From Mesorhizobium sp. 113-3-3 (GTDB lineage: Bacteria; Pseudomonadota; Alphaproteobacteria; Rhizobiales; Rhizobiaceae): a stretch of 64,000 nt of DNA. Under the pieces are notes generated by a model that saw only the letters and a program-made list of their open reading frames with translations, did not search any database and was not told where the DNA came from. Shown one piece after another: positions 26,358-34,129 of the stretch (positions are counted from its first letter, which is position 1; each line of letters opens with the position of its first letter). Where the stretch lies: contig NZ_AP023243.1 of assembly GCF_016756495.1 (NCBI RefSeq), positions 5,584,501-5,648,500 of the forward strand, in the 5' to 3' direction. Made by a program: the position numbers and the translations under genes.

Positions 26358-27136
26358 CAATCGCGCGGCAGCGACAGTGTCATCAGACGGCCGAATTCGG
26401 GACGCGGCGTCTCATCGCCACACAGCCGCAGGCAGTTCCAGGCGCTGGCCTGGTTGCTGGTCACGACGGGGCGGCCGATTGCCTGTTCCATCCCTGTGAC
26501 GGCAAGCGCTCCGCGCAGCGCCGTACAGGACACGAACAGGGCGTCGGCCTGTGGGTGGGTCGTCTGGCGCGCGAGATCGACAAGGGTTGCCGGGGGGATT
26601 CGCGCCATCTCGCGGTCGTCCTCGAAGGCGAGACAGGTGAAGCTGGCGATCTCAAAACCACGCGCGGCGAAGTAGGCCGCCATCGGCCTGGACGTTTCGA
26701 CCGTGTAAGGGGTGAGGATGCTGATCCGGCGCACGCCGAAAGCGTTCAGCCCGCGCACGCCGGCCATTGGCGGCGTGACCACGGGCACGCCTGGCTTGGT
26801 GGCCTGGACCGCCACCTCGATCTCGGCATCGCCGATCACCACCGAGGCCGAGGTGCAGGAGTAACAGATCGCATCGAGTTTCTCGTCGGGCAGGATGAGC
26901 GCCGCGCCCGCCGTCAGCGCCGGCTGCATCTTGCGCAGGTTTTCCGGCGTCGTCGGATTGGCATAGGGAATGCGCGCGACATAGACACCGATGCTTTCGC
27001 TCGCCACCATGCGGCGAAAGTCGGGCTCGCTGGTGTGATCCGTGGCCAGGATGATCAGACCGACGCGCTTGTCGAGCGGACGATCATCGAGCGATGGGCG
27101 CTTCGGATGGACCTTGATTTCGGGCAAGGGTTTCAT
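26357..27136 (-). CDS. eutA: Ectoine utilisation protein EutA (Asp/Glu racemase-like)
   Basis: 259-residue protein of the aspartate/glutamate racemase and maleate isomerase superfamily. Two Cys-containing motifs of the active site are visible: AICYSCTSASVVIG near residue 90 and LFVSCTALRGALAV near residue 200. In hydroxyectoine breakdown it is proposed to invert or isomerise an intermediate before EutB. It lies 3 bases after ehuD and overlaps eutB, linking transport and catabolism in one transcript. Confidence 0.88.
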   Translation of the reverse strand: MKPLPEIKVHPKRPSLDDRPLDKRVGLIILATDHTSEPDFRRMVASESIGVYVARIPYANPTTPENLRKMQPALTAGAALILPDEKLDAICYSCTSASVVIGDAEIEVAVQATKPGVPVVTPPMAGVRGLNAFGVRRISILTPYTVETSRPMAAYFAARGFEIASFTCLAFEDDREMARIPPATLVDLARQTTHPQADALFVSCTALRGALAVTGMEQAIGRPVVTSNQASAWNCLRLCGDETPRPEFGRLMTLSLPRD

Positions 27137-27139
27137 CGG

Positions 27140-27799
27140 CTATCTCTCGATCTTGCCGTAACGGCGTTCCAGCCAGCGCAGCAGCACGACCGAACAAAGG
27201 CTGATGGCGAGGAAGAAGGCGCCGACCAGTGTGATCGGCTCGATGTAGCGATAGTAGGTGTTGGCGACGCTCTTCGCCTGGTTCATCAGCTCCAGCACGG
27301 TGATCGCCGAGAGCAGCGGCGTCTCCTTGAACATGGCGATGAAATAGTTGGCCAGCGCCGGGATCATCGGCGGAATCGCCTGCGGGATGATGATGTGCGT
27401 CCAGGTCTGCCGGGCAGAGAGATTGCAAGCCTTGGCGGCCTCCCACTGGCCACGCGGCACATTGTCGATGCCGGCGCGGTAGACTTCCGCCGTGTAGGTG
27501 CCGTAGTGCAGCCCAAGTCCGATGACGCCGGCGACGAGCGGCGGAAGCAGGATGCCGATGTCGGGCAGCACATAGAAGATGAAATAGAGCTGCACCAGAA
27601 GCGGTGTGCCCCGAATGAATTCGGCGCCCCAGCCGACGGTGCGCGACAGCGCCTTGTTGGGCGAGCGGCGCGCCAGTGCAATGCCGAGCCCGACAATTGC
27701 CGCCAGCACCGAGCCGAGCAGCGTCGCCAGGATGGTGATCTTCACCCCCTGGATCAGCGTCGGCAGGATCTGCCGGACAAAATCCCAATCCCATTCCAT
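27140..27799 (-). CDS. ehuD: Ectoine/hydroxyectoine ABC transporter permease EhuD
   Basis: 219-residue permease of the polar amino acid (HisMQ/GlnP) family with about five spans. Conserved segments are AEFIRGTPLLVQLYFIFYVL and the EAA-type loop QWEAAKACNLSARQTWTHII. The start at 27799 is set by an ATGA overlap with ehuC. Pairs with EhuC in the inner membrane, taking ligand from EhuB and energy from EhuA. Confidence 0.91.
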   Translation of the reverse strand: MEWDWDFVRQILPTLIQGVKITILATLLGSVLAAIVGLGIALARRSPNKALSRTVGWGAEFIRGTPLLVQLYFIFYVLPDIGILLPPLVAGVIGLGLHYGTYTAEVYRAGIDNVPRGQWEAAKACNLSARQTWTHIIIPQAIPPMIPALANYFIAMFKETPLLSAITVLELMNQAKSVANTYYRYIEPITLVGAFFLAISLCSVVLLRWLERRYGKIER

Positions 27800-28458
27800 C
27801 AGGCGCGCACCCCGTCCAGGCCGCGCGCCATGCGGCGCTCCAGCGAGCGCACACCCCATGAAATGAGCAGCGCCAGGATGAAATAGATGACCAGGATGGT
27901 GGTGAACGGCACCATGGTGTTGCCGGTCTGGGCGCGCACCACCTGCGCCTGGAAGGTCAGGTCGGCAAGCGAGATCAGCGAGACCACCGAGGTCGCCTTG
28001 AGCAGTTCGATGGCGTTGTTGCCGAAGGTCGGCAGCATCACCAGAAAGGCCTGCGGCAGGATGACGTGGCGCAGGCCCTGCCAGCGGCCGAGATTGAGGG
28101 CGATGCAGGCCTCATGCTGTTCGCGGCCGATCGACTGCACGGCGCCGCGCACCACTTCGGCGGCATAGGCGCCGACATTCAGGCCCAGCGCCAGCACGCC
28201 GGCCTGCAGCGGGGTCAGTTCGAGGCCGATCAGCGGCAGCACGAAATAGGCGAAGAACAGCTGCACGAAGATCGAGGTGCCGCGGAAGAATTCGATATAG
28301 GCTGTGGCGAGCGCCCGCAGCAGAAAGAAGCGTGACAGCCGCCCCATGCCGGCCAGAAAAGCCATGATCAGGGCAAGCACCGACCCCATCAGCGTCAGCT
28401 CGATGGTGACAAGCGCTCCCTGCAATATCAGGCCTAGATAGCCGGACCACTGGGTCAT
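27799..28458 (-). CDS. ehuC: Ectoine/hydroxyectoine ABC transporter permease EhuC
   Basis: 219-residue polar-amino-acid-type permease, paralogous to EhuD. It shows TAYIEFFRGTSIFVQLFFAY and a docking loop EQHEACIALNLGRWQGLRHV. It is separated from ehuB by a palindromic repeat of about 180 bases, and overlaps ehuD by ATGA. That spacing may uncouple permease expression from the more abundant binding protein. Confidence 0.91.
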   Translation of the reverse strand: MTQWSGYLGLILQGALVTIELTLMGSVLALIMAFLAGMGRLSRFFLLRALATAYIEFFRGTSIFVQLFFAYFVLPLIGLELTPLQAGVLALGLNVGAYAAEVVRGAVQSIGREQHEACIALNLGRWQGLRHVILPQAFLVMLPTFGNNAIELLKATSVVSLISLADLTFQAQVVRAQTGNTMVPFTTILVIYFILALLISWGVRSLERRMARGLDGVRA

Positions 28459-28483
28459 GTAGATTCCAACGTTTGATCTTGGT

Positions 28484-28665
28484 CCCTTCTCCCCGTTTCA
28501 CGGGGAGTTGAGGAGCGGTCCGCGTAGCGGGCGAAAAGCCAATTGCTTGGCTTTTCGAGCGACGAAAGCCGGCAGGCAGATGAGGGGCAGCGAGAACTTA
28601 TGAAGGTATGCGCCGCCCCTCATCCGCCCCTTCGGGGCACCTTCTCCCCGTGAACGGGGAGAAGG
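28484..28665. repeat. Mosaic palindromic repeat between ehuB and ehuC
   Basis: Two hairpins flank the element: TCTCCCCGT...ACGGGGAG at 28488-28507 and CCTTCTCCCC...GGGGAGAAGG at 28640-28665. Between them ATGAGGGGC (28580-28588) pairs with GCCCCTCAT (28615-28623), and the GCGAAAAGCCAATTGCTTGGC region has local symmetry. It resembles Rhizobiales mosaic repeats. The strong hairpin 7 bases after the ehuB stop could protect ehuB mRNA or attenuate transcription into ehuC. Confidence 0.75.
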
Positions 28666-28671
28666 CAAAAG

Positions 28672-29523
28672 TCATTTCGCCGAGCAGAGCTTGTCGCGTG
28701 TCGTCGACATGGCGGCGGCGGCCGAGAAACCGTATGGCTCGATGATCTTGGCAAATTCGCCCGACTTCTTCATCTTGGCGAGCTCGACGTCGAAGGCGTC
28801 GCGCAGCGCTTCGTCGCCCTTCTTGAAGGCGGCGCCGTCGCAATAGACCGGGGCGCCCTGCACCGGTGCGATGACTTCGAGGTTCGGGTCATTGGCCTTC
28901 TTCATCAGATCGTTGATCGACAGGACAGGCAGCGAATAGGCGTCGATGCGGCCGTCCTGCACCATCTTCAGGCCGCTCTGGCCGTCCGGCACGACGATGA
29001 CGCGTTCGCGCGGCACGCCGGCGTTGAGCGCCAGCTTCTCCTCGGTGCCGCCGCCGGGCGCGCCGATGGTGGCCGACGTGTCCTTGGCGACGTCCTCGTA
29101 GCTCTTGAAACCCTTCGGATTGCCCTTCTTAACCAGCATCGCCTCGGCGTCGCAAAGCACCGGTTCGGAATAGGCGACAGCCGCGCAACGCTCGGGCTTC
29201 ATGAACAGGCCGGCGGTGACGACGTCGAAGCGGCCGGCCTTCAAGCCGGGGATCATGGCGCCATATTCCGAGATCGAGGCGACGATGTCGCCGACGCCGA
29301 GCCGCTTGAAGATCTCGCGCGCCACATCGGGCGCCGCGCCCGAAACCTTGCCGTCGGCGGCGACCGCCGTGTAGGGCGGCTCATTGGCGATGGCGACACG
29401 GGCGAAGCCTTGCGACTTCAGCTGCTCGAGCTTGCTGTCCTCGGCCGAGCCCGGGATCGAGGCGGCCAGAACCGTCGTCAGTGCCACGCCGGCGACGCCG
29501 GCCAGAATGCCAAGTTTCTTCAT
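28672..29523 (-). CDS. ehuB: Ectoine/hydroxyectoine-binding protein EhuB
   Basis: 283-residue periplasmic solute-binding protein of the polar amino acid family. A signal peptide is evident (MKKLGILAGVAGVALTTVLA, cleavage near IPGSAEDSK). The mature part shows VAIANEPPYTAVAADGKVSG and FDVVTAGLFMKPERCAAVAY, typical of amino-acid binders and EhuB. The start is the ATG at 29523 behind AAGGAG. It is the second gene of the ehu operon. Confidence 0.92.
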   Translation of the reverse strand: MKKLGILAGVAGVALTTVLAASIPGSAEDSKLEQLKSQGFARVAIANEPPYTAVAADGKVSGAAPDVAREIFKRLGVGDIVASISEYGAMIPGLKAGRFDVVTAGLFMKPERCAAVAYSEPVLCDAEAMLVKKGNPKGFKSYEDVAKDTSATIGAPGGGTEEKLALNAGVPRERVIVVPDGQSGLKMVQDGRIDAYSLPVLSINDLMKKANDPNLEVIAPVQGAPVYCDGAAFKKGDEALRDAFDVELAKMKKSGEFAKIIEPYGFSAAAAMSTTRDKLCSAK

Positions 29524-29587
29524 TGTTCCCAACTCCTTGTTTCTTGTCTTGGTTTGTCTGGGGCGTTCTTCCGCCCCCGCAAAGCGG

Positions 29588-30373
29588 TCAGACGCGATGT
29601 CCGGCCGCGATGATCTTCTTCAGGAAGCCTTGCGTGCGCTCCTGCTTGGGATTGCGGAAAATCTCGTCGGGTTTGCCTTCCTCGACGATCTTGCCGCGAT
29701 CGAAGAACAGCACCCGGTCGGCAAAGTCGTGGGCAAACCCCATCTCGTGGGTGACCAGAAGCATGGTCATGTCGGTCTCGGCGCAAAGCCGCCACAGGAC
29801 GTTGAGCACCTCCTCGACCAGTTCCGGATCGAGCGCCGACGTCACCTCGTCGAACAGCATGATTTTCGGCTGCAGAGCGAGTGCGCGGGCGATCGCCACG
29901 CGCTGCTTCTGGCCGCCGGACAGTTGCGCCGGCATCGCCTTGGCCTTGTCGGCCATGCCGACCATGTCGAGCAGTTCCATCGCCCGCTTTTCGGCGGCGG
30001 CGCGCGGCGTGCCCTTGGTCAGCATCGGCGCCAGCGTCACATTGTCGATGACGCTCTTGTGCGGAAACAGGTTGAACAGCTGAAAGACCATGCCGATTTT
30101 CTGGCGCATCCGCGCCAGATGCCGCTCGTCGGCGGGCAACAGCTGGCCGTTGCGCTCCATATGGTAGAGGTGCTCGCCCTCGATCTGGATGTGGCCGCCG
30201 TCGATGCGCTCCAACGTCATCAGGATGCGCAGGATCGTCGTCTTGCCCGAGCCGGACGGACCGATCAGCGCCAGCTTCTCGCGCGGCATGACTTGCATCG
30301 ACAGGCCGTCGAGCACTTTGAACGAGCCAAAGCTCTTCGAGATGGCATCGACCTTGATGATGGGTGCGGACAA
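29588..30373 (-). CDS. ehuA: Ectoine/hydroxyectoine ABC transporter ATP-binding protein EhuA
   Basis: 261-residue polar-amino-acid-type ATPase: Walker A GPSGSGKTTILRILM, signature LSGGQKQRVAIARAL, Walker B MLFDEVTSALDPEL (Val after DE, as is common in this family) and the switch His in LLVTHEMGFA. I place the start at a TTG (30373) preceded by GGGGAAA, because no ATG fits the family N-terminus. First gene of the long ehu-eut-doe operon; a candidate operator lies about 75 bases upstream. Confidence 0.9.
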   Translation of the reverse strand: MSAPIIKVDAISKSFGSFKVLDGLSMQVMPREKLALIGPSGSGKTTILRILMTLERIDGGHIQIEGEHLYHMERNGQLLPADERHLARMRQKIGMVFQLFNLFPHKSVIDNVTLAPMLTKGTPRAAAEKRAMELLDMVGMADKAKAMPAQLSGGQKQRVAIARALALQPKIMLFDEVTSALDPELVEEVLNVLWRLCAETDMTMLLVTHEMGFAHDFADRVLFFDRGKIVEEGKPDEIFRNPKQERTQGFLKKIIAAGHRV

Positions 30374-30439
30374 ATGAATTTCCCCGTGCTGGAGAAGCCT
30401 GTGCCCTTAACGATGCGGAACGCGCCAAATCATGTCAAT

Positions 30440-30470
30440 TGGGAAAATAATATCATGACAATATTTCCCA
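30440..30470. promoter_or_regulatory. Candidate EnuR operator upstream of ehuA
   Basis: An imperfect inverted repeat, TGGGAAA at the left (from 30440) and TTTCCCA at the right (to 30470), frames the central AATATCATGACAATAT at 30449-30464. A closely related AATGTCATGACTTATT occurs at 31891-31906 over the enuR start. The shared (A/G)TCATGAC core upstream of the transporter and at the regulator gene suggests EnuR binding and autoregulation. Confidence 0.4.
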
Positions 30471-30512
30471 TTCCGCACAATTGTTGAGCAATCGGGGCCA
30501 AGGAGTGCGCCG

Positions 30513-31898
30513 CTAGATGGCAAGCAGCAGATGCTCGGGATCGCCAAGCAAGAGCTTGGTGACAACGCCGAGGCCGGCGCGCAGTTCCCCTTCGGTGGTC
30601 GAGCCCAGCGAGATGCGCACCGCCGGATGCCAGGGCGCATCCGAAATGCGGAAGGATGTGCCGGGTGCAATCGCCACGCCCTGCAGCCGGGCCTGCGCGA
30701 CAAAGCCCTCCTCGGCGCGGTCGTCGGGCAGTTGCAGCCAGACATGCAGCCCGTCGCGCCGGGCGCGGTAGTCGATCCCTGCAAGCACTTGCGCCGCGAT
30801 GTCCTGCCGCCGCCGAAGAGCGGTGCGCTGCCAGCGCACCAGGTCCATCGCGGTACCGTCGGTCACCCATTTGGTGGCGATCTCGGCCACCAGCGGCGTC
30901 GCCATCCAGTTGGAAACCAGGTGCCGGTTGGCGACAGCGGCGACATAGCGGTCGGGCGCGGCGAGGTAGCCGATGCGCAGGCCGGGCACGGTGATCTTGG
31001 TGAAAGAGGTGACGTAGAGCGTGCGTTCCGGCGCGAAAGCCGAGACCGGCGGCGGCCGGTCCTCGACCAACGGCCCCAGCACATCGTTCTCGATGATGGC
31101 GATGTCGTGCTTGCGTGCAACCGCGGCGATCTCCTCGCGCCGCCGTGCATCCATCAGCGTCGCCGTCGGGTTGATCACCGAGGGCTGCACGAACACCGCG
31201 CGGATGTCGGAAAGCCGGCAGGCCTCGTCCAGCGCCTCCGGGATCAGGCCATTGTCATCGATCGGCAGGCCTTGGAGGTTGAAGCCCAGATAGCGCGCCA
31301 GCGGCACCAGCGTGTGGTGGCCGATCGCCTCGGTGGCGACGGTCGATCCCGGCGGCGCCACGCTCATCAGCGCTACCGTCATGCCGGCGGTGGCGCCATT
31401 GGTCAGGCTGATGTTCTGCGCGGAAGCATCGAGCCCGCACAGTTTCAGCCATTCGACCGCCACGGCGCGATGGCGGGGAAACACCATGTTGGGCCGGAAG
31501 GACAGGGCCGAACTCGACGGCAGGTTTTCTGCCAGCCAGCCCAGCGCCTGCTTCAGCCGCTCTAGATGCATCGGCTCGCAGACCGGCTTCAGGATGGAGA
31601 GGTCGATGACCTCGCCAAGACGCTCCGGCAGATAGGGCGGTTCCGGCTCGCGGCGCTGCGTCTGGACGAAGCTGCCGCGGCCGATCTCACCCGAAATCAG
31701 GCCGCGCCGGATCAATTCCTCATAGGCGCGGCTGACCGTCTGCACCGATAGCTTGAGGTCGTCGGCCAGCCGTCGATGCGTTGGCAGCCGCGCGCCATTG
31801 GCCAAACGCCCGTCATGGATGGCGCGCGCGAACTGGTCGGCCAGCGATTGATAGGCCGGCCGCCTTATGAGCGCGGGATCGGGTTGCCACAATGTCAT
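30513..31898 (-). CDS. enuR: MocR/GabR-type regulator EnuR of ectoine utilisation
   Basis: 461 residues: an N-terminal GntR winged helix (residues 1-80, with RLPTHRRLADDLKLSVQTVS) joined to a class I aminotransferase-like domain that binds PLP through a Lys in SFTKITVPGLRIGYL. In other bacteria EnuR represses ectoine genes and is relieved when ectoine catabolites react with its PLP. It lies directly upstream of ehuA, same strand, and is divergent from doeX. Family and role agree; effector is from literature knowledge of the family. Confidence 0.9.
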   Translation of the reverse strand: MTLWQPDPALIRRPAYQSLADQFARAIHDGRLANGARLPTHRRLADDLKLSVQTVSRAYEELIRRGLISGEIGRGSFVQTQRREPEPPYLPERLGEVIDLSILKPVCEPMHLERLKQALGWLAENLPSSSALSFRPNMVFPRHRAVAVEWLKLCGLDASAQNISLTNGATAGMTVALMSVAPPGSTVATEAIGHHTLVPLARYLGFNLQGLPIDDNGLIPEALDEACRLSDIRAVFVQPSVINPTATLMDARRREEIAAVARKHDIAIIENDVLGPLVEDRPPPVSAFAPERTLYVTSFTKITVPGLRIGYLAAPDRYVAAVANRHLVSNWMATPLVAEIATKWVTDGTAMDLVRWQRTALRRRQDIAAQVLAGIDYRARRDGLHVWLQLPDDRAEEGFVAQARLQGVAIAPGTSFRISDAPWHPAVRISLGSTTEGELRAGLGVVTKLLLGDPEHLLLAI

Positions 31899-31981
31899 GA
31901 CTTATTAGAGATCGAAATCAGTGCAATTGACAATCGAAATAATGCGCCATCATGGTACTGTTGACGAAAAAGTGGGCCCTG

Positions 31982-32473
31982 ATGACTGCTGCGAAACTCG
32001 ACGCCATCGACCTCAAAATCCTCGACGCCATCCAGCGCGACGGGCGCATCACCAAGCTGGCGCTGGCCGAACAGGTCGGGCTGTCGCCGACGCCGTGCTG
32101 GATGCGGCTGCGCAAGCTGGAGAAGGCCGGCATCGTTTCGGGCTATCACGCAAGGATCGCCATGCGCGTCGTGGCGCCGGTTGCCACCGTGCTGATGGAG
32201 GTGACGCTGGCCAGCCACCGCCAGGCCGATTTCGACCGCTTCGAGCGCGTCATCCGCGACATTCCCGAGATCGTCGCCTGCTGGTCGGTGGGCGGCGGCG
32301 TCGATTATGTGCTCAAAGTGATGGCGCGCGACATCGATGCCTATCAGCGGCTGGTCGACAGCCTGCTCGAGCGCGAGATCGGCATCGACCGCTACTTCAC
32401 CTACATCGTGACCAAGACGGTGAAGGAAGAGATCGCGCTTCCCATCTCCGAGTTGCTGCCGGCGTCGCCGTAA
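31982..32473 (+). CDS. doeX: Lrp/AsnC-family regulator of ectoine degradation (DoeX-like)
   Basis: 163-residue Lrp/AsnC regulator: N-terminal HTH (ITKLALAEQVGLSPTPCWMR) and a C-terminal RAM effector domain (VACWSVGGGVDYVLKVMARD). An alternative ATG at 31952 would add 10 residues; neither has a strong ribosome site, and I prefer 31982 because the LDAIDLKILDAIQ helix normally begins within ~10 residues of the start. It is divergent from enuR and precedes the aldehyde dehydrogenase and doeD, matching the DoeX position in ectoine clusters. Confidence 0.85.
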   Translation: MTAAKLDAIDLKILDAIQRDGRITKLALAEQVGLSPTPCWMRLRKLEKAGIVSGYHARIAMRVVAPVATVLMEVTLASHRQADFDRFERVIRDIPEIVACWSVGGGVDYVLKVMARDIDAYQRLVDSLLEREIGIDRYFTYIVTKTVKEEIALPISELLPASP

Positions 32474-32576
32474 TGCCGGAGAGATCGTCTGCCGAGACGG
32501 CACAATAGAGAGAATCTCTCTCCTTCAGGGCACCCAAACAGCCTCTCTGTCCGCGCATGGCGGATACTCTCCGGCA
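32474..32576. repeat. Inverted repeat framing the doeX/aldehyde dehydrogenase gap
   Basis: TGCCGGAGAG (32474-32483) and CTCTCCGGCA (32567-32576) are exact inverted 10-base copies 83 bases apart, and a smaller palindrome GAGAGA-A-TCTCTC lies at 32508-32520. The gap has no gene. It may form a cruciform or a long-stem mRNA structure between doeX and the next gene, or be two half-sites of an operator. Confidence 0.5.
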
Positions 32577-32602
32577 TCAGACCAAACCGGGAGGCTTCGA
32601 CC

Positions 32603-34096
32603 ATGTCCGCGCATTTCGCCCGCTCGCATCGCCATGAGGCGCTCGACCGCCTCGCCGACCGCCGGCTGCTGCGCGAACTCGCCTATGTCGACGGCCACTG
32701 GACGGCCAGCGAGGCGGCCGAAAGTTTTGAGGTCACCGATCCGGCGACGGGAAGCACGGTCGCCTTCATTGCCGCGCTGGACGCGCGGCAAACGACAAAA
32801 GCGATCGATGCCGCCGCCCGCGCCTTCCCGACCTGGCGATCGCTGCTGCCTCAAGAGCGCTCGAAAATTCTGCGAAAATGGTTCGAGCTGATCATCGCCG
32901 CGAAAGACGACCTCGCTTTGCTGATGACGCTGGAACAGGGCAAGCCGCTGCCGGAATCGCTGGGCGAAATCGATTATGCCGCCTCCTTCGTCGAATGGTA
33001 CGCGGAGGAAGCCAAACGCCTGAACGCCGAGAGCGTCACCAGCCATCTGCCCAACGCTGAAATGATGGTGCGGCGCGAGCCGCTCGGCGTCGTCGGCATC
33101 GTCACGCCGTGGAATTTTCCGTCGGCCATGTTGACCCGAAAGGCGGCCGCCGCCCTTGCCGCCGGCTGCTCCATCGTCGCGCACCCGTCCTCGGAAACGC
33201 CGCTGTCGGCGCTGGCACTGGCCGAGCTTGGCGAGCGCGCCGGCTTGCCGCCCGGCGTCTTCAACATCGTCACCGGCAAGGCCGCGACGATCGTCGGGCG
33301 CATGTGCGAGGACCCACGCGTCCGCGCGATGAGCTTTACCGGCTCGACGGAGATCGGCCGGCTGATCGCCGCGCAGAGTGCCCCGACGATGAAGCGCTTG
33401 GTCATGGAGCTTGGCGGCCACGCCCCGCTGATCGTGTTTGCCGATGCGGATCTCTACAAAGCGGTCAGTATCGCCATAGACGCCAAATTCGCGACATCAG
33501 GCCAGGATTGCCTCGCCGCCAACCGCATCTACGTCCAGCGGCCGATCTACGACCGCTTCTGCGCCGCCTTTGCCAAGCGCATCGAGGCATTGCGGACCGG
33601 CAACGGCCTTGACGACAAGACTGACATCGGGCCGCTGATGCATGAGCGCGCCGTCCAGAAAGTCGAGGAGCAGGTCGCCGATGCCATAGCCCAAGGCGCG
33701 CGATGCCTTGTCGGCGGCAAGCGGCACCCGACCGGGCCGCTGTTCTACCAGCCGACGCTGCTGGCCGACGTTTCCGACGCGGCGCTGATCATGCGCGAGG
33801 AGACTTTTGGACCGGTCGCCGCGGTGACGCCGTTCGACGGCGAGGACGAGGTGATCGCCCGCGCCAACGCCACCGAATATGGCCTGATCGCCTATGTCGT
33901 GACCGAAAACGGCGCCCGCCAGCAGCGCCTGGGCCGCGCGCTCGACTATGGAATGATCGCCATCAACCGGGTGAAGATCACCGGCGCGCCGATCCCGTTC
34001 GGCGGCGTCAAGCAGTCCGGCATCGGCCGCGAGGGCTCGCGCCATGGGCTCGAAGCGTTCACCGATCTCAAGTATCTCTGCCTGGACGTCGCATAA
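32603..34096 (+). CDS. NAD(P)-dependent semialdehyde dehydrogenase of ectoine pathway (DoeC-like/GabD-like)
   Basis: 497-residue aldehyde dehydrogenase of the succinate-semialdehyde dehydrogenase group. Catalytic Glu is in VMELGGHAPLIVF and catalytic Cys in SGQDCLAANRIYV, where the common GQ(T/V)C is GQDC. Cofactor segments are TPWNFPSAMLTRKAAAALAA and FTGSTEIGR. In ectoine clusters an enzyme in this position oxidises aspartate semialdehyde to aspartate after DoeD. GGGAGG precedes the ATG. It could alternatively serve as a general succinate-semialdehyde dehydrogenase. Confidence 0.85.
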   Translation: MSAHFARSHRHEALDRLADRRLLRELAYVDGHWTASEAAESFEVTDPATGSTVAFIAALDARQTTKAIDAAARAFPTWRSLLPQERSKILRKWFELIIAAKDDLALLMTLEQGKPLPESLGEIDYAASFVEWYAEEAKRLNAESVTSHLPNAEMMVRREPLGVVGIVTPWNFPSAMLTRKAAAALAAGCSIVAHPSSETPLSALALAELGERAGLPPGVFNIVTGKAATIVGRMCEDPRVRAMSFTGSTEIGRLIAAQSAPTMKRLVMELGGHAPLIVFADADLYKAVSIAIDAKFATSGQDCLAANRIYVQRPIYDRFCAAFAKRIEALRTGNGLDDKTDIGPLMHERAVQKVEEQVADAIAQGARCLVGGKRHPTGPLFYQPTLLADVSDAALIMREETFGPVAAVTPFDGEDEVIARANATEYGLIAYVVTENGARQQRLGRALDYGMIAINRVKITGAPIPFGGVKQSGIGREGSRHGLEAFTDLKYLCLDVA

Positions 34097-34129
34097 GCTC
34101 GCCCCGGCCACATCTCAAGGAGTAGAAAA

